Shown here in pieces: positions 1-9,900 of a DNA stretch of 30,851 nucleotides. Under the pieces are notes generated by a model. That model saw only the letters and a program-made list of their open reading frames with translations, was not told the origin of the DNA and made no database searches. A program made the translations under genes and the position numbers. Each line of letters begins with the position of its first letter. Position 1 is the first letter of the stretch. The DNA is from a virus, in IMG/VR virus record IMGVR_UViG_3300042898_002304, positions 1-30,851 of that record, one strand, 5' to 3'.

Positions 1-252
1 TAATGCTTGCTTGAGTTTCCGCAGATTGTGCAACATCTTTAGCACTTGTAGATAGCACAGAAGCTTGACTAGCTGTACTAGCACTGCCTTCTGCATTTGA
101 TGCACTGGTTGCAGCTTGTGTAGCACTAATGCTTGCTTGAGTTTCCGCAGATTGTGCAACATCTTTAGCACTTGTAGATAGCACAGAAGCTTGACTAGCT
201 GTACTAGCACTGCCTTCTGCATTTGATGCACTGGTTGCAGCTTGTGTAGCAC
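1..252 (-). repeat. Perfect 126-bp tandem repeat inside the fibre gene
   Basis: Positions 1-126 and 127-252 are identical by eye. The period of 126 bp is exactly 42 codons, so the reading frame is kept. Each unit encodes a Ser/Ala/Thr/Gln-rich segment. The array may continue left of the window, so copy number is unknown. Confidence 0.9.
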
Positions 253-1642
253 TTATACTAGCAGCAGTCTCACTACTAGCAGCGGCATTTTTAGCACTTG
301 TGGCTATTCCGGCTTCTGCGGCGGCTGTGCTAGCGCTGCCTTCTGCAAACCCCTGTGCAATAATAGCATCGGCTTTGGCTTGCACGGCCTCAGCAGAAGC
401 TCCTTCTGCAAATCCTTGTGCTATAATAGCACCAGCTTTAGCCTGACCTGCTTCTAGTGCACTAGAAGCAGCTGATACTGTTGTACCAAAAACTGTGGTT
501 AAATCGGTTGTGGTTTTTACCAATCCAGTTTCTGGATCGTCAATTAAATTAATACGACTGGTTAATGTTGAGTATAATTGAGTTTCAGTTATTTCGCCGG
601 TTAATGCATCCAGCAGCTTGGTAACATCTTGTCCTGTTGTTACTGTAAGTCCGTTGGTGCCTCCGGCAGGCACGGTGGTTATGCCACCGTCTTTTGAAAC
701 CCACTTTGCCCACAATCTCCAAGTTGTAGCAGGCTCACTTGCTAGTGTATAGGTATTACCGGTAAACTCAGCTATTACATCATCGGAATTAAATGGCGTT
801 AATTCGTCGCCGGCCACAAACTCTTTGCCGTACAACACAGTGTGGCTGTGCCCGCTGCCTTGAGTATAGGTTGGTTGACCGTGTTGAATTAATACTGTGT
901 TAATTGCAGCAGTAGCCACAAAATCTGTAGGCGTTGGTGGAGGTGTTAGATCAATACCTGTTCCGCCTTCGCGAACCTTGCTAACAGTATAAGAAACTGT
1001 ATAAGCTACAAAATTGCGTGTTGCTGTTAGTGTAAATGTTTCGTAGTCGCTGGTCCAAGTATTAACAGCGTTTTGAGACAGCGTAACTTCTCCAGTAGCA
1101 CTATTAACGGCACAAGTTAACCCAAACTTTGTTTGTGTAACTGGGCCAAAAGTTACTCCTGTAGTTAGCTTATTTGTACCATTAAATAACTCTAAGAAGT
1201 TAGCTGCAGGTAAAACATAGCTATTGCCATTTGAGTCGGATTGCACTAAGTCAAAATTTCTTGACAGCCTAGCTGTAACGGCAGAAAAGGTTTTGTACGC
1301 TGTAACTGGCACGGAGACGTATTGTACCCCTTCAAAGTCTAGTTTAGCGGTAACAACAACAGAATCTTGTGCAAAAGTTTGTGGGTCCAGTAGTAGCTTG
1401 TTGTTTTGTAGTACTAGTACTGTATTTGGTAGTAGACCTGTAACTTCAAAATAAGGCGTTCCCTGTAATGACCCAGACATTACTACAGTTAGTTCCAGTA
1501 AACTTGGTACTGGTAGATTGTCTGCTCCGTATTTAGCTTCTAGGTTTGGTGATACTATAGTAATGTAGTTACTGGCAATACCTAGTACTCGTGGAACTGT
1601 TTGTTGCAAGGATATATCTCTTGCATTAATTGGTGTACTCAT
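1..1642 (-). CDS. Tail tip / central fibre protein, N-terminal part (cut by window edge)
   Basis: The frame opens with ATG at 1642 and stays open to the window edge, giving 547 codons of a longer gene. An AGGAG ribosome site lies about ten bases upstream, and the stop of the upstream gene is two bases before the ATG. The N-terminal ~240 residues look like beta-rich virion domains. Around residues 240-340 there is a proline/threonine-rich junction and a fibronectin-III-like stretch. After that come Ala/Ser/Thr-rich segments with repeated AIIAQGFAEG units, then perfect 42-residue repeats. Position after two distal tail genes, and this architecture, fit the gpJ-like tail tip or a tail fibre that binds the host. 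The family assignment is inferred from order and composition; virion role is fairly sure, exact family is not. Confidence 0.7.
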   Translation of the reverse strand, partial: MSTPINARDISLQQTVPRVLGIASNYITIVSPNLEAKYGADNLPVPSLLELTVVMSGSLQGTPYFEVTGLLPNTVLVLQNNKLLLDPQTFAQDSVVVTAKLDFEGVQYVSVPVTAYKTFSAVTARLSRNFDLVQSDSNGNSYVLPAANFLELFNGTNKLTTGVTFGPVTQTKFGLTCAVNSATGEVTLSQNAVNTWTSDYETFTLTATRNFVAYTVSYTVSKVREGGTGIDLTPPPTPTDFVATAAINTVLIQHGQPTYTQGSGHSHTVLYGKEFVAGDELTPFNSDDVIAEFTGNTYTLASEPATTWRLWAKWVSKDGGITTVPAGGTNGLTVTTGQDVTKLLDALTGEITETQLYSTLTSRINLIDDPETGLVKTTTDLTTVFGTTVSAASSALEAGQAKAGAIIAQGFAEGASAEAVQAKADAIIAQGFAEGSASTAAAEAGIATSAKNAAASSETAASISATQAATSASNAEGSASTASQASVLSTSAKDVAQSAETQASISATQAATSASNAEGSASTASQASVLSTSAKDVAQSAETQASI

Positions 1643-1643
1643 A

Positions 1644-3122
1644 TTATATTAAAACTCCTATACTTACGAGTCCAGTTACCCAGTCTCGGGTAACTGAATA
1701 AACCATGCCTAGCTTACCGTTGGCTAAGCCAAATCTTGACGTCTGCACTTGTACTATGTCGCCTAGCTGAACAAATATTAGTTCAGGTAAGTAATTCGCA
1801 GTAACAATAAATCTTTGTTGCTGCCATAGTTGTAGTCGCTTATCTGCTTCTGCTTGAGCACTTGCAGTGGCTATTAACAGTGTTTCTTCTTCCGCTGTGT
1901 CTCCACTATCGCGGTAAAGTGTTTTGGCAGCGGCATTTACTGCAGAAACAAAAATGTAAGGGTCCTCAAACTTACTAACAGGATTTACACCTAAGGCTAC
2001 TGTGGTTTGTATAGTATGATTTTTACAATAAGCTAATTTAATACTTGGTTTTACAGGAAACATCTCGCTTATAGAAAGCGAGTCTACAAGCATGTTATTA
2101 TCGTTTAAATAGTAAACAGGAGTTCCGGTTGCGGACTTTATTTCAACTAGTTTAAGCTTGCTGCTAGTTACTGTTCCATTGGATACAGTAACTGCAGGGC
2201 ACACCAAATTTGCGTTAACACTTTTTGCAAGCTCTGTGCAAACTTCTAGTACATTACGTCTGTCAGAACAATACAACCCTACTGGGCTCGTGTTGGCGAA
2301 GTCCTCAAACGCAAGTTCTGAAAGTTGAAATCTGTTTTCCGCTGTACCGTACTCAGTAACCAGTTTTTGCACAATTCCAGATACTGTGTTGGTATATGGT
2401 GTATCCCCTTGTGCGCTGCAAGTTATTGTTCCATATGGTTGAGTAAGTAGTTCAAACGTACCAGTGGTTAAATCTGGTTCAACAGCAATGGGTATACCAT
2501 TGTCACGAACCTCAACAACGCCACTAACAGCACCATCATGCAGCATATAAACTTGACCGCCACTGTTGGTGCTGCCATTATCTACTAGCAGTGGGGTTAT
2601 GTTAAAGCACTCGCCAAAAAGCAGGGGTAACACAGTGTCTTGTGTATTTTGTGAGTAACCAGTATCTTTTAGTGTTTTTTCGCTTAGTGGATTATTTAAA
2701 CGTTGTAGTTTATCAAATACGCTAAAACTTAGTGTTGATTCGTTTGGGGCTGTTAATTCTTGAATAAGTCCGTCAAAAATCAATATAAAATCAGATTTTG
2801 CCCAAGTAGGGTCGCCTAGGTATATTTTTATAGGTCGCTTATTCCACACATAACCGATGTAACTATCATAGATGCCTGCAACATTAGTTATTTCCAAGCT
2901 TCCGTATCCCATGCTTGGAGACCCTTCTATGCTTAGTGATTCTGAAAAACTAAGACCACCTGTTACTACTGCGCTGTAAACTTTGTTGTCGTAAGTATAA
3001 GGCATACTTGACAAGTAAAGCTCAGGTTCTGGCGAATTACCTATTTCGGAAATATCTACCAAAATACATTTAATATGTTCTTGCGTATTTAGCCAAGCTA
3101 CTATATCTTGCACTGTTTTCAT
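1644..3122 (-). CDS. Distal tail / hub-like virion protein (492 aa)
   Basis: A 492-residue protein read from ATG at 3122. The frame is open a little further upstream only through a TTG, and the ATG is placed three bases after the stop of the upstream gene, so the ATG is preferred. It sits between the 271-aa tail protein and the tail tip gene and ends two bases before the latter starts, so the three genes are translationally linked. The sequence is beta-rich, with motifs such as LPLLFGECFNITPLL and a C-terminal LGDIVQVQTSRFGLANGK segment that suggest an OB- or hub-like domain. No exact family is recognised. A baseplate hub or distal tail role is inferred from gene order between tape measure and tip. 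Confidence 0.65.
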   Translation of the reverse strand: MKTVQDIVAWLNTQEHIKCILVDISEIGNSPEPELYLSSMPYTYDNKVYSAVVTGGLSFSESLSIEGSPSMGYGSLEITNVAGIYDSYIGYVWNKRPIKIYLGDPTWAKSDFILIFDGLIQELTAPNESTLSFSVFDKLQRLNNPLSEKTLKDTGYSQNTQDTVLPLLFGECFNITPLLVDNGSTNSGGQVYMLHDGAVSGVVEVRDNGIPIAVEPDLTTGTFELLTQPYGTITCSAQGDTPYTNTVSGIVQKLVTEYGTAENRFQLSELAFEDFANTSPVGLYCSDRRNVLEVCTELAKSVNANLVCPAVTVSNGTVTSSKLKLVEIKSATGTPVYYLNDNNMLVDSLSISEMFPVKPSIKLAYCKNHTIQTTVALGVNPVSKFEDPYIFVSAVNAAAKTLYRDSGDTAEEETLLIATASAQAEADKRLQLWQQQRFIVTANYLPELIFVQLGDIVQVQTSRFGLANGKLGMVYSVTRDWVTGLVSIGVLI

Positions 3123-3124
3123 TA

Positions 3125-3940
3125 TTACCAACTATTAAGGGTAAGGTTAGTATTGTATAGATTATACAACTGATATTGAATGCTATTACTTTGACTTCTA
3201 CCGTATATGCTGTAAGCCTGTGTTAGCTCTGGATTTGTGTTATCTGGAAATACACACAAGAATATTAAACCGCTAGAACCTAGTTTTCGCATTATATCTA
3301 ATAGTTCCACTCTGTCTTCGTCAGTTATATACTCTAAGTTTAAATTCATGGAGTCAGAAATAGGCTTTCTGTCTACATAAGTATTACCGCTGCGAGTGGT
3401 AATTACGTCACTTGGATCTGAAAAATCTAGTGTAATACCATTGCTTGCTTGGCGCGTACTTTGCCAGTACGTGCCACATACAATTCTTGAGCAATCAATA
3501 GCGTGTGCATTAGTTATGGTTATAACCAGTTTTTTTACTGTAAGCACGCGAGATAACCAAACACTGGTTTTTGTAGCGCCACCAAAACCAAAATCTACAT
3601 ACGTAGGCGTAGCAGAGGTATTTTCAAATATATTAGCACGATTTTTGCAAGCTGTTAAAACGCCTGTATCTGCAACTACTTCTGTGTCAGAGGCTTCTGC
3701 GTACAGCTGCACACGTATAGTAGCTCCAGCTATTAAGTTGGTAGCAGGTAAGGCTACAGCATTTATTTTTTGAGCAGTACTCCAAACCAGTGTATAAGCT
3801 ACTGTGTTACCAGTACTACGATGTACTTGGGTTTTTTGCGTACTCTTTAAATTATTTACACTAAAACCTGCAGCAGTAGTACTAGCTGTTATAGTTGCAA
3901 TATCTGCCGCATTGTTATAAATTATTCTTAGATTTGACAT
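3125..3940 (-). CDS. Distal tail protein downstream of the tape measure gene (271 aa)
   Basis: The frame is open from 3979, but the start chosen is ATG at 3940 because AAGGGT lies seven bases upstream, while the longer start lies inside a terminator hairpin. The 271-residue product begins MSNLRIIYNN. It contains a beta-sandwich-like segment (about residues 45-180) with repeated VVW/VTVKKLVITITN strands, resembling carbohydrate-binding or discoidin-like jelly rolls. It is the first gene after the tape measure gene, the usual place for a distal tail protein. Family not recognised; virion role inferred from order. Confidence 0.6.
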   Translation of the reverse strand: MSNLRIIYNNAADIATITASTTAAGFSVNNLKSTQKTQVHRSTGNTVAYTLVWSTAQKINAVALPATNLIAGATIRVQLYAEASDTEVVADTGVLTACKNRANIFENTSATPTYVDFGFGGATKTSVWLSRVLTVKKLVITITNAHAIDCSRIVCGTYWQSTRQASNGITLDFSDPSDVITTRSGNTYVDRKPISDSMNLNLEYITDEDRVELLDIMRKLGSSGLIFLCVFPDNTNPELTQAYSIYGRSQSNSIQYQLYNLYNTNLTLNSW

Positions 3941-3954
3941 ACGTACCCTTATAA

Positions 3955-3984
3955 AATAAGTGCCAAGCATGCTTGGCACTTATT
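3955..3984 (-). terminator. Perfect hairpin after the tape measure gene
   Basis: A 13-bp perfect stem (AATAAGTGCCAAG with its complement) around a CATG loop, followed on the minus strand by TTAT. It lies just after the tape measure stop and before the ribosome site of the next gene. It could be a partial terminator or a processing/stability hairpin. Confidence 0.65.
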
Positions 3985-3988
3985 AGAC

Positions 3989-6900
3989 TTACCTTATACC
4001 GGCTTTGGCTTGTAGCCTGTTAGCCTGTATAGCTTTGCCCGAACTATCAACAACAGCTTGAGCAATTTCTGCTGTATTACGATCAGTTGCTTGAGCATTC
4101 ATCGCAGCACCTTGTGCTACAGTTTGCTCTAGTGACTGTATTTTTTGATTTAGTTTTTTGATTTCTATTACTAATACTTCATTGGTTCTGTTACGGTTGC
4201 CAATGCTAGACATTAACTCTAAATTATCTGCCGCAGGAATAATACGTTCACCGCGATGAATTTGCGCTACCATGTCTTGTGGCACAAAGTTACTGCCAGT
4301 TGCAAAACTTGCAGTAGCAAGCGGTTGACCGCCTAGTTCTAGATATGTTTGAAGTAGTTGTGCAGTTGTTTTACTGTTTGCGTCGATCTTTTCCAAATAG
4401 CTGTTTGCAGCTTCTAGTGCACCCAATTGCTTTTCAGCATCAGTTAACTGAGCTTCTAAATTGCTGCCAACAGAGTTAATAATTGACATTATAGAACTGA
4501 AATCGCTAGTATATTGCGCTCCGCTGGCAAACAAAGTTCTTGATTGGTTCAAGAACTTATCGCTAACGGAACTTAGTTTTCCAATAGCAATATTACGAGC
4601 TTCAATTTCTGCTGGTGTAGTAGCTGTTTTACTAATAGTGGTTACTAAACCTTCTATTTCTGTTTTAGCTAAACGATACTGTTGTGTGGCAGTTAGTGTG
4701 GAATTAGCTCCGCTTAGTAGTGAAGTTTTGTAATCTTTTAGTGCAGTAATCTGAGACTTAATAGTGCCAGTTACATTCTTTAAGCTAGACTGCAATGCTT
4801 TTGCTGCCGAAATTTGATCTTCTTTTAACCAAATTTCGCGTTGCAATTCGCGATTTCCGTCAAACAATCCTTGTAGCTCGCGTTCACGTAACTGTTCACG
4901 AGTTGCTGTTAGTGCAAATAGTTCTTGATCTAATTGCTTACGTTCGTCTGCTTGTTTGGTTGCTTCTTCTGTTACTGATATAAAACCTTCGGCAACATTC
5001 ATTAGTGCCTGATAGTTTTTCTGCCCTGCTTCTGTGGTTAAATCTAGACCCTGTACAAGCTGCTTAAACTCGTCACGAGTATCTACACTTGAGTAACCTA
5101 ATCTAGCCATTTCGTTTGTTACTGCTTTTTGAACCGGTGCCAAACGTTCGGCTTCAGTTAAAAAGTTTTCACGGAAAAAGTTAGTTTGATCTAAGAAGTT
5201 TTCTAAACCACCGGCTAACTTAGCAAGTGTTTCGGTAATAGCAAAGCTTAAACCACCGGAATCTATACCAATATTTTTAATTTGCTGATTTATTTTGGTA
5301 TTAGTGTCCACAACCCGTATAACGGTTTCTAACATACCTTCACCAAAATTGGCAAAACCTTCAAAACTAGTAAATATAGCAAGAGCAGCATCGTCTAGCA
5401 CACTACCAATAACGGCACTCAGTTCTTTTTGGAAGTCTTCGCCTTTTAATCCACGTAAGCTAGTAAAGTTTTTGCCGAGATCCATACTGCCAAGAATCTG
5501 ATTAATAGCACTAACATCTACGCCTGCTTTGGCTCCTACTTCGATAAATAGTTCAGTAGCATTACTGAAAATATCTTGAAAGAACTCTGAAGTGGCATCG
5601 TCAATTTCGCTGCGTTGAGTTTCAACCCAGGTTTTTGTTTTGCCGTACCACGATTTCTTGCTTACAGTTACTTGTTCAAAGAAGTCAATAACTGCCTCAT
5701 TAGTATCGCTGGCAAGCTGTGCAAAAGTACCTTCGATTAGTAGTCCGCTGTCTGTGATATTGCGAGTAGTTTTACTACCTAAAAATCCGCTACCTAATAA
5801 TCCACCGCCGCTTTGTGAGCCTTGCACAGTACCAAACATACTTCCGGTACGTAAACCCTGAATATTAAATAACCCTTTGGCAGTATTATTAATACCACTA
5901 TCAATACTTGATAGCAATTCTAGCATACGGTTATCGTAGCTTAAACCATCAACACTATTTTCTTTGATTATTTGCAGCGAGTTGGCAATTGACTCTGACT
6001 TAGCATCTGTGTCGCCAAATACGCCGCGACGTACTTGTACTTTGTTGCCTTGCGCATCATAACCCATTGCCGTGCCTTGAGTTTCTTGACGCTGTTCTGC
6101 GTTTGGTACAAATGCCCCACCTCCGCCACCACCACCTTTTCCAAACATGGCAAACATAGCAGCTACTAGTGCAGTTGCTACTGCGGGTCCTGCGATAGGA
6201 CCTAGCTGACCAATAGTTTTGCCGTATATTTCGGAAGCATATGCTGGTAATCTTTTTATTGTGCCTGCAAAAGTCATAGCGGTTTCAGTACCTTCAGCAC
6301 CTACTTTTGCCGCCGTTCCTGTAAGTAAAGCGTGTAGTTTAAACGCAAGTTCTTTTGCCTCTAAGGCAAGTCTAGTAAGGTGCATTGTTTTTTCAACTGT
6401 AGCTAGTGTTCTATAAGCACCTGTTTTTTCTTTAAACAATTTCTTAGATTCACCAGCTACTTTACCATATCCAGTAATCTCCGACTTAACAGATGCTTTA
6501 GTAGTTTCATCAATCTTTTGTTGAAATTCAATTTTCTTTTTTGCGTCAGTTTCTGCGTCCCGCTCAAATTCTAAATCTGCAACAGTTGTAGCATATTGCT
6601 TTTGTGATTTTGTTAGCGCATCAAAAATAGTTACAGTACTTGCTAGATTACTGCCAAAATTTGTCCATACAGAATCCAAATTCTTTATTACGTCTAACAA
6701 TTCTGTGAAGTTGTCAGTTTTCTTACGCTGTTCTTCAATTTGCTTTAGTGCATTTAATTCGGCATCTCGTGCAGAATTAATTGCCAATACTTTGTTACCA
6801 TAAGCAGTAGCTTCTGCCATTAGTCTGTTTTGAATTTCCTGAAGGGCTTCTGGCCCAGCACCTGCATCTAATTTCTGTTTTGCTTCCGCCTGCAGTTTAT

Positions 6901-9900
6901 AGTTGTTAATAAGAAACTGTGTAGTTAGTGCTTGAGCATCACGTTCTGCTTGAAGCCTTATTTTTGTAGCCTGCAACTGCGCATCTTGCTGTGCTTGGTA
7001 CTGTGGAGTATAGGTACCCAGAGATTTAGCAGTTTCGTTTTGTATATCTCGCTGCTTGTCTGCGGTATCTTGTAGAGCATCTGTGCCTTGCTTGTATGTG
7101 GCGTTTAGCTCATTTTGTAAAGTGACTTGTCGCTGCTGCTCATCAGCTACTTGCTTAGTTGCAGAAATACCTATTTGCTTTAACTTGTTTTCAGTTTCAG
7201 TTTGAATATTTTTCTTAGCGGCAGTCAGCAAAGTTTTTTCAGCTAAGTAGACTTCATCCTTTGGGGCGAATGCCCCGCCTTTGGTTTTTGCAGTTTCAAG
7301 TGCGTCTAACTTTTGTTGTATAGATAATTCTTTTTCACTTCCAGCTATTTTTGCGGCAGTAATCTGTAAACTCTGTAGTTCACCTATGCGCTGTTCTGAC
7401 AAAAACCCATCTTGCTGTTTGATAATATCAAGAGACTCTATTTCTAAATTATTTGCTGTTTTACGAGCATCTAGTGATTTAAGCTCTTGTTTTGTTTTTT
7501 CTGCTTGTAAAGCTAAAATGCCTTTGAACTTTACAGCTTCTTGGTCTGTGGCATTATTGGCTTGCTGTTGAGCATTGCCGGCCAAAGATGTTAAATATCC
7601 AAATAGTTCTGTAGCATCTTTTTGGATTAAAGCATTACCAGCTAAGATTTCTTTTTTTACTTGAGCAATAGCACTTAGCGCTTGTTTAGGGTCTATTTGA
7701 ATTATACTTATCTTTTTATTGATATCGTCTAATTCATCTTGTGCTTTTTTCAATCTAGCCAAGGCACCTTCATCCCCTACTTGACGTACATCACTTTGAG
7801 CTATACTAACAGCCTCTTCGGCACTGCGTTTTTGTAACTGAGCAGTATTGGCCAAAGTAGCCTGTAACATACTAGCTTGTATTTTTAAAAGCTGACTTTC
7901 GCTTTGTAGTTTACGAAGCTCCATGTCCGTGCGCTGTTTTGCAAGGCCAGGTAAATCCCCTACAGCTCCTAGTACTGCGTCCGCAAAAGCTGTGCTGCCT
8001 TTAGCGAAGCCAGCTACTATGCTTGTTGCAAGAATGTCTGCACCTTTGGCTAGCTGATTAGCAGCTAGCTTAGGAAACCTTGCCGTAATAGCTGTTACCT
8101 CAGTTTGCGTAGCTTGTAGTAAATTTTGTTCACGACTTAGTTGCTCACGACGAGCATCAAGTTGTTTTTTGGCTTGGTCGAACGCAAGTTTTCCGGCATT
8201 AGTACCAGGCTCTACTACCTTACCAAACTCATTAGTATACTGAGCCTGTAAGTCAGCAAACGCCTTGGAAAGTTTATTTATCTCTTCTTTTGAAGCTTTT
8301 ACTGCGCTTTTTTGCGCTTCAAAGTTTTTATTAACATTAACAATTTGTTCGCCATATTGCATTAAGGCTTTTTGGTCTTCGTAACCAAATAGCTGTAGCT
8401 GTGCAGTATCCTGCACAATACTTGATAATCGCCCAATAGCATTTTCTGGTAACTCTAATGCTTTAGCTGTTTTGCTACTTTGGTCTATAATACTTAGCGC
8501 AAACTCTGACATTGGGTCTTTTATTTTGAACCCATCAGTGAACGTCTTAAAGGCTTCTTTAGATTTAGTTACGGCAAGATCAAATTGTTGGGCGTCGTCA
8601 GCAGTCTGGCCAAAGCTCATCCCCAAATCTTTCATTGCACGCTCAACTTGCCTTAGTTTAGGTTCGTTATCTGCAATTGATTTAAACGCGGATTCAAAGT
8701 CTTGTTTAGAAGCTTCTGGTGAAACGTCCAATATAGCAGCTAGGCTTGCTTTTGCTTTCTGTGCTTCTGGTGAATCGCTTAGTTTCTCGAAACTGTCAAA
8801 TACTGCGCTGCTAATGCTCTTACCAAATTGTGAGTGCAGGTCTCCGCCCCACAAGGTTTTTACACCGTCAATAAATCTATCAAAACCACTAGCGGCGTTA
8901 TCCGCAGCTAAAGTTTTTGACACTAGACTAGATACAGAAGTAGCTATTTCTGTGATTGCTGTTGCTGTGGCTAACAGTGATTTGGTGTTAAACTGTTCTC
9001 CAAAAGGTTTACGAGCAATATCGTCTAAAGTACGACCTAGATTTAATAGGCTGTCGTCTGTTGCTGTTATTGCTGTGCCGAAAGCTTGCACCTGTTTGCT
9101 ATTTGTAGAAAAGAATCCAGCAGCAAACGCTACAGCAGCAGATATTGTAGCTATAATATTTAAGAATCCACCAATCGAACTCATTACAGTAGTAACCACT
9201 CCTGCAAACGCAGCTACTCCTGCGCGAGCAAATAACATAGCTTTACTAAACATGCTTAGCTTTATGCCGCTTTGGTCTAGCTCTGCATTCATTAGCCTTA
9301 TAGCACCGGTTACTCCAATTAAGCTACCATTGTACGCCGCATTTGCTACTATACTATCTTTTACAGAATTTATTCTTGCTTTAGCTGCTACCTGCTGGTT
9401 TAAGCTTAGTATTTGATTTTGTTTGTTAGCGTCTTTAGCTAAGCGACTTTCTTCGGCTAATGCAGCTTTGTTGACATTAGCAAAATCTCTTAAAGCGGTT
9501 TCTTCTTGTTTTAATGCATTTAGTCTGCTAGGCCCTTCGCCTTCTTTTCTTGCTGTATCTGCGGTACGGCGCACTGCGTCAGCTTGAGCTTCTACGCCAG
9601 AAATAGCCGTATTAATGTTCTTTAAATTTTCTTTAGTTAGATTAGTTAAATCAGCACTAACTAAATCTTTAACAGCATGTATGTTGGATTGTCGTACTTT
9701 AGTTAGCATGTCCGTAGAATCTTTAATTCTACGCTGTGTTGCGTTTGCTCTTTCTTCGGTAATAGTAGCTACTGCCTCTTGTGCTGCAGTTGCGTCTTGA
9801 GCTCTTAATTTAGCTAGTGCTGCGGATTCTTCTGCTGCTTGTCGTAGCCCCGCTTTAAACTGACCTAAAGCAGGTAGCGCTTGTTTAACTAAAGCTAAGC

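Noticed and set aside
1-252. CRISPR-like repeat array
   Set aside because: The 126-bp repeats are directly joined without spacers and encode in-frame protein repeats.
8472-9416. 314-codon plus-strand frame inside the tape measure gene
   Set aside because: It lies fully opposite the tape measure gene, has no ribosome site or promoter, and its residues (Ser/Ala/Leu-rich) reflect the complement of Ala/Lys-rich coiled-coil codons.
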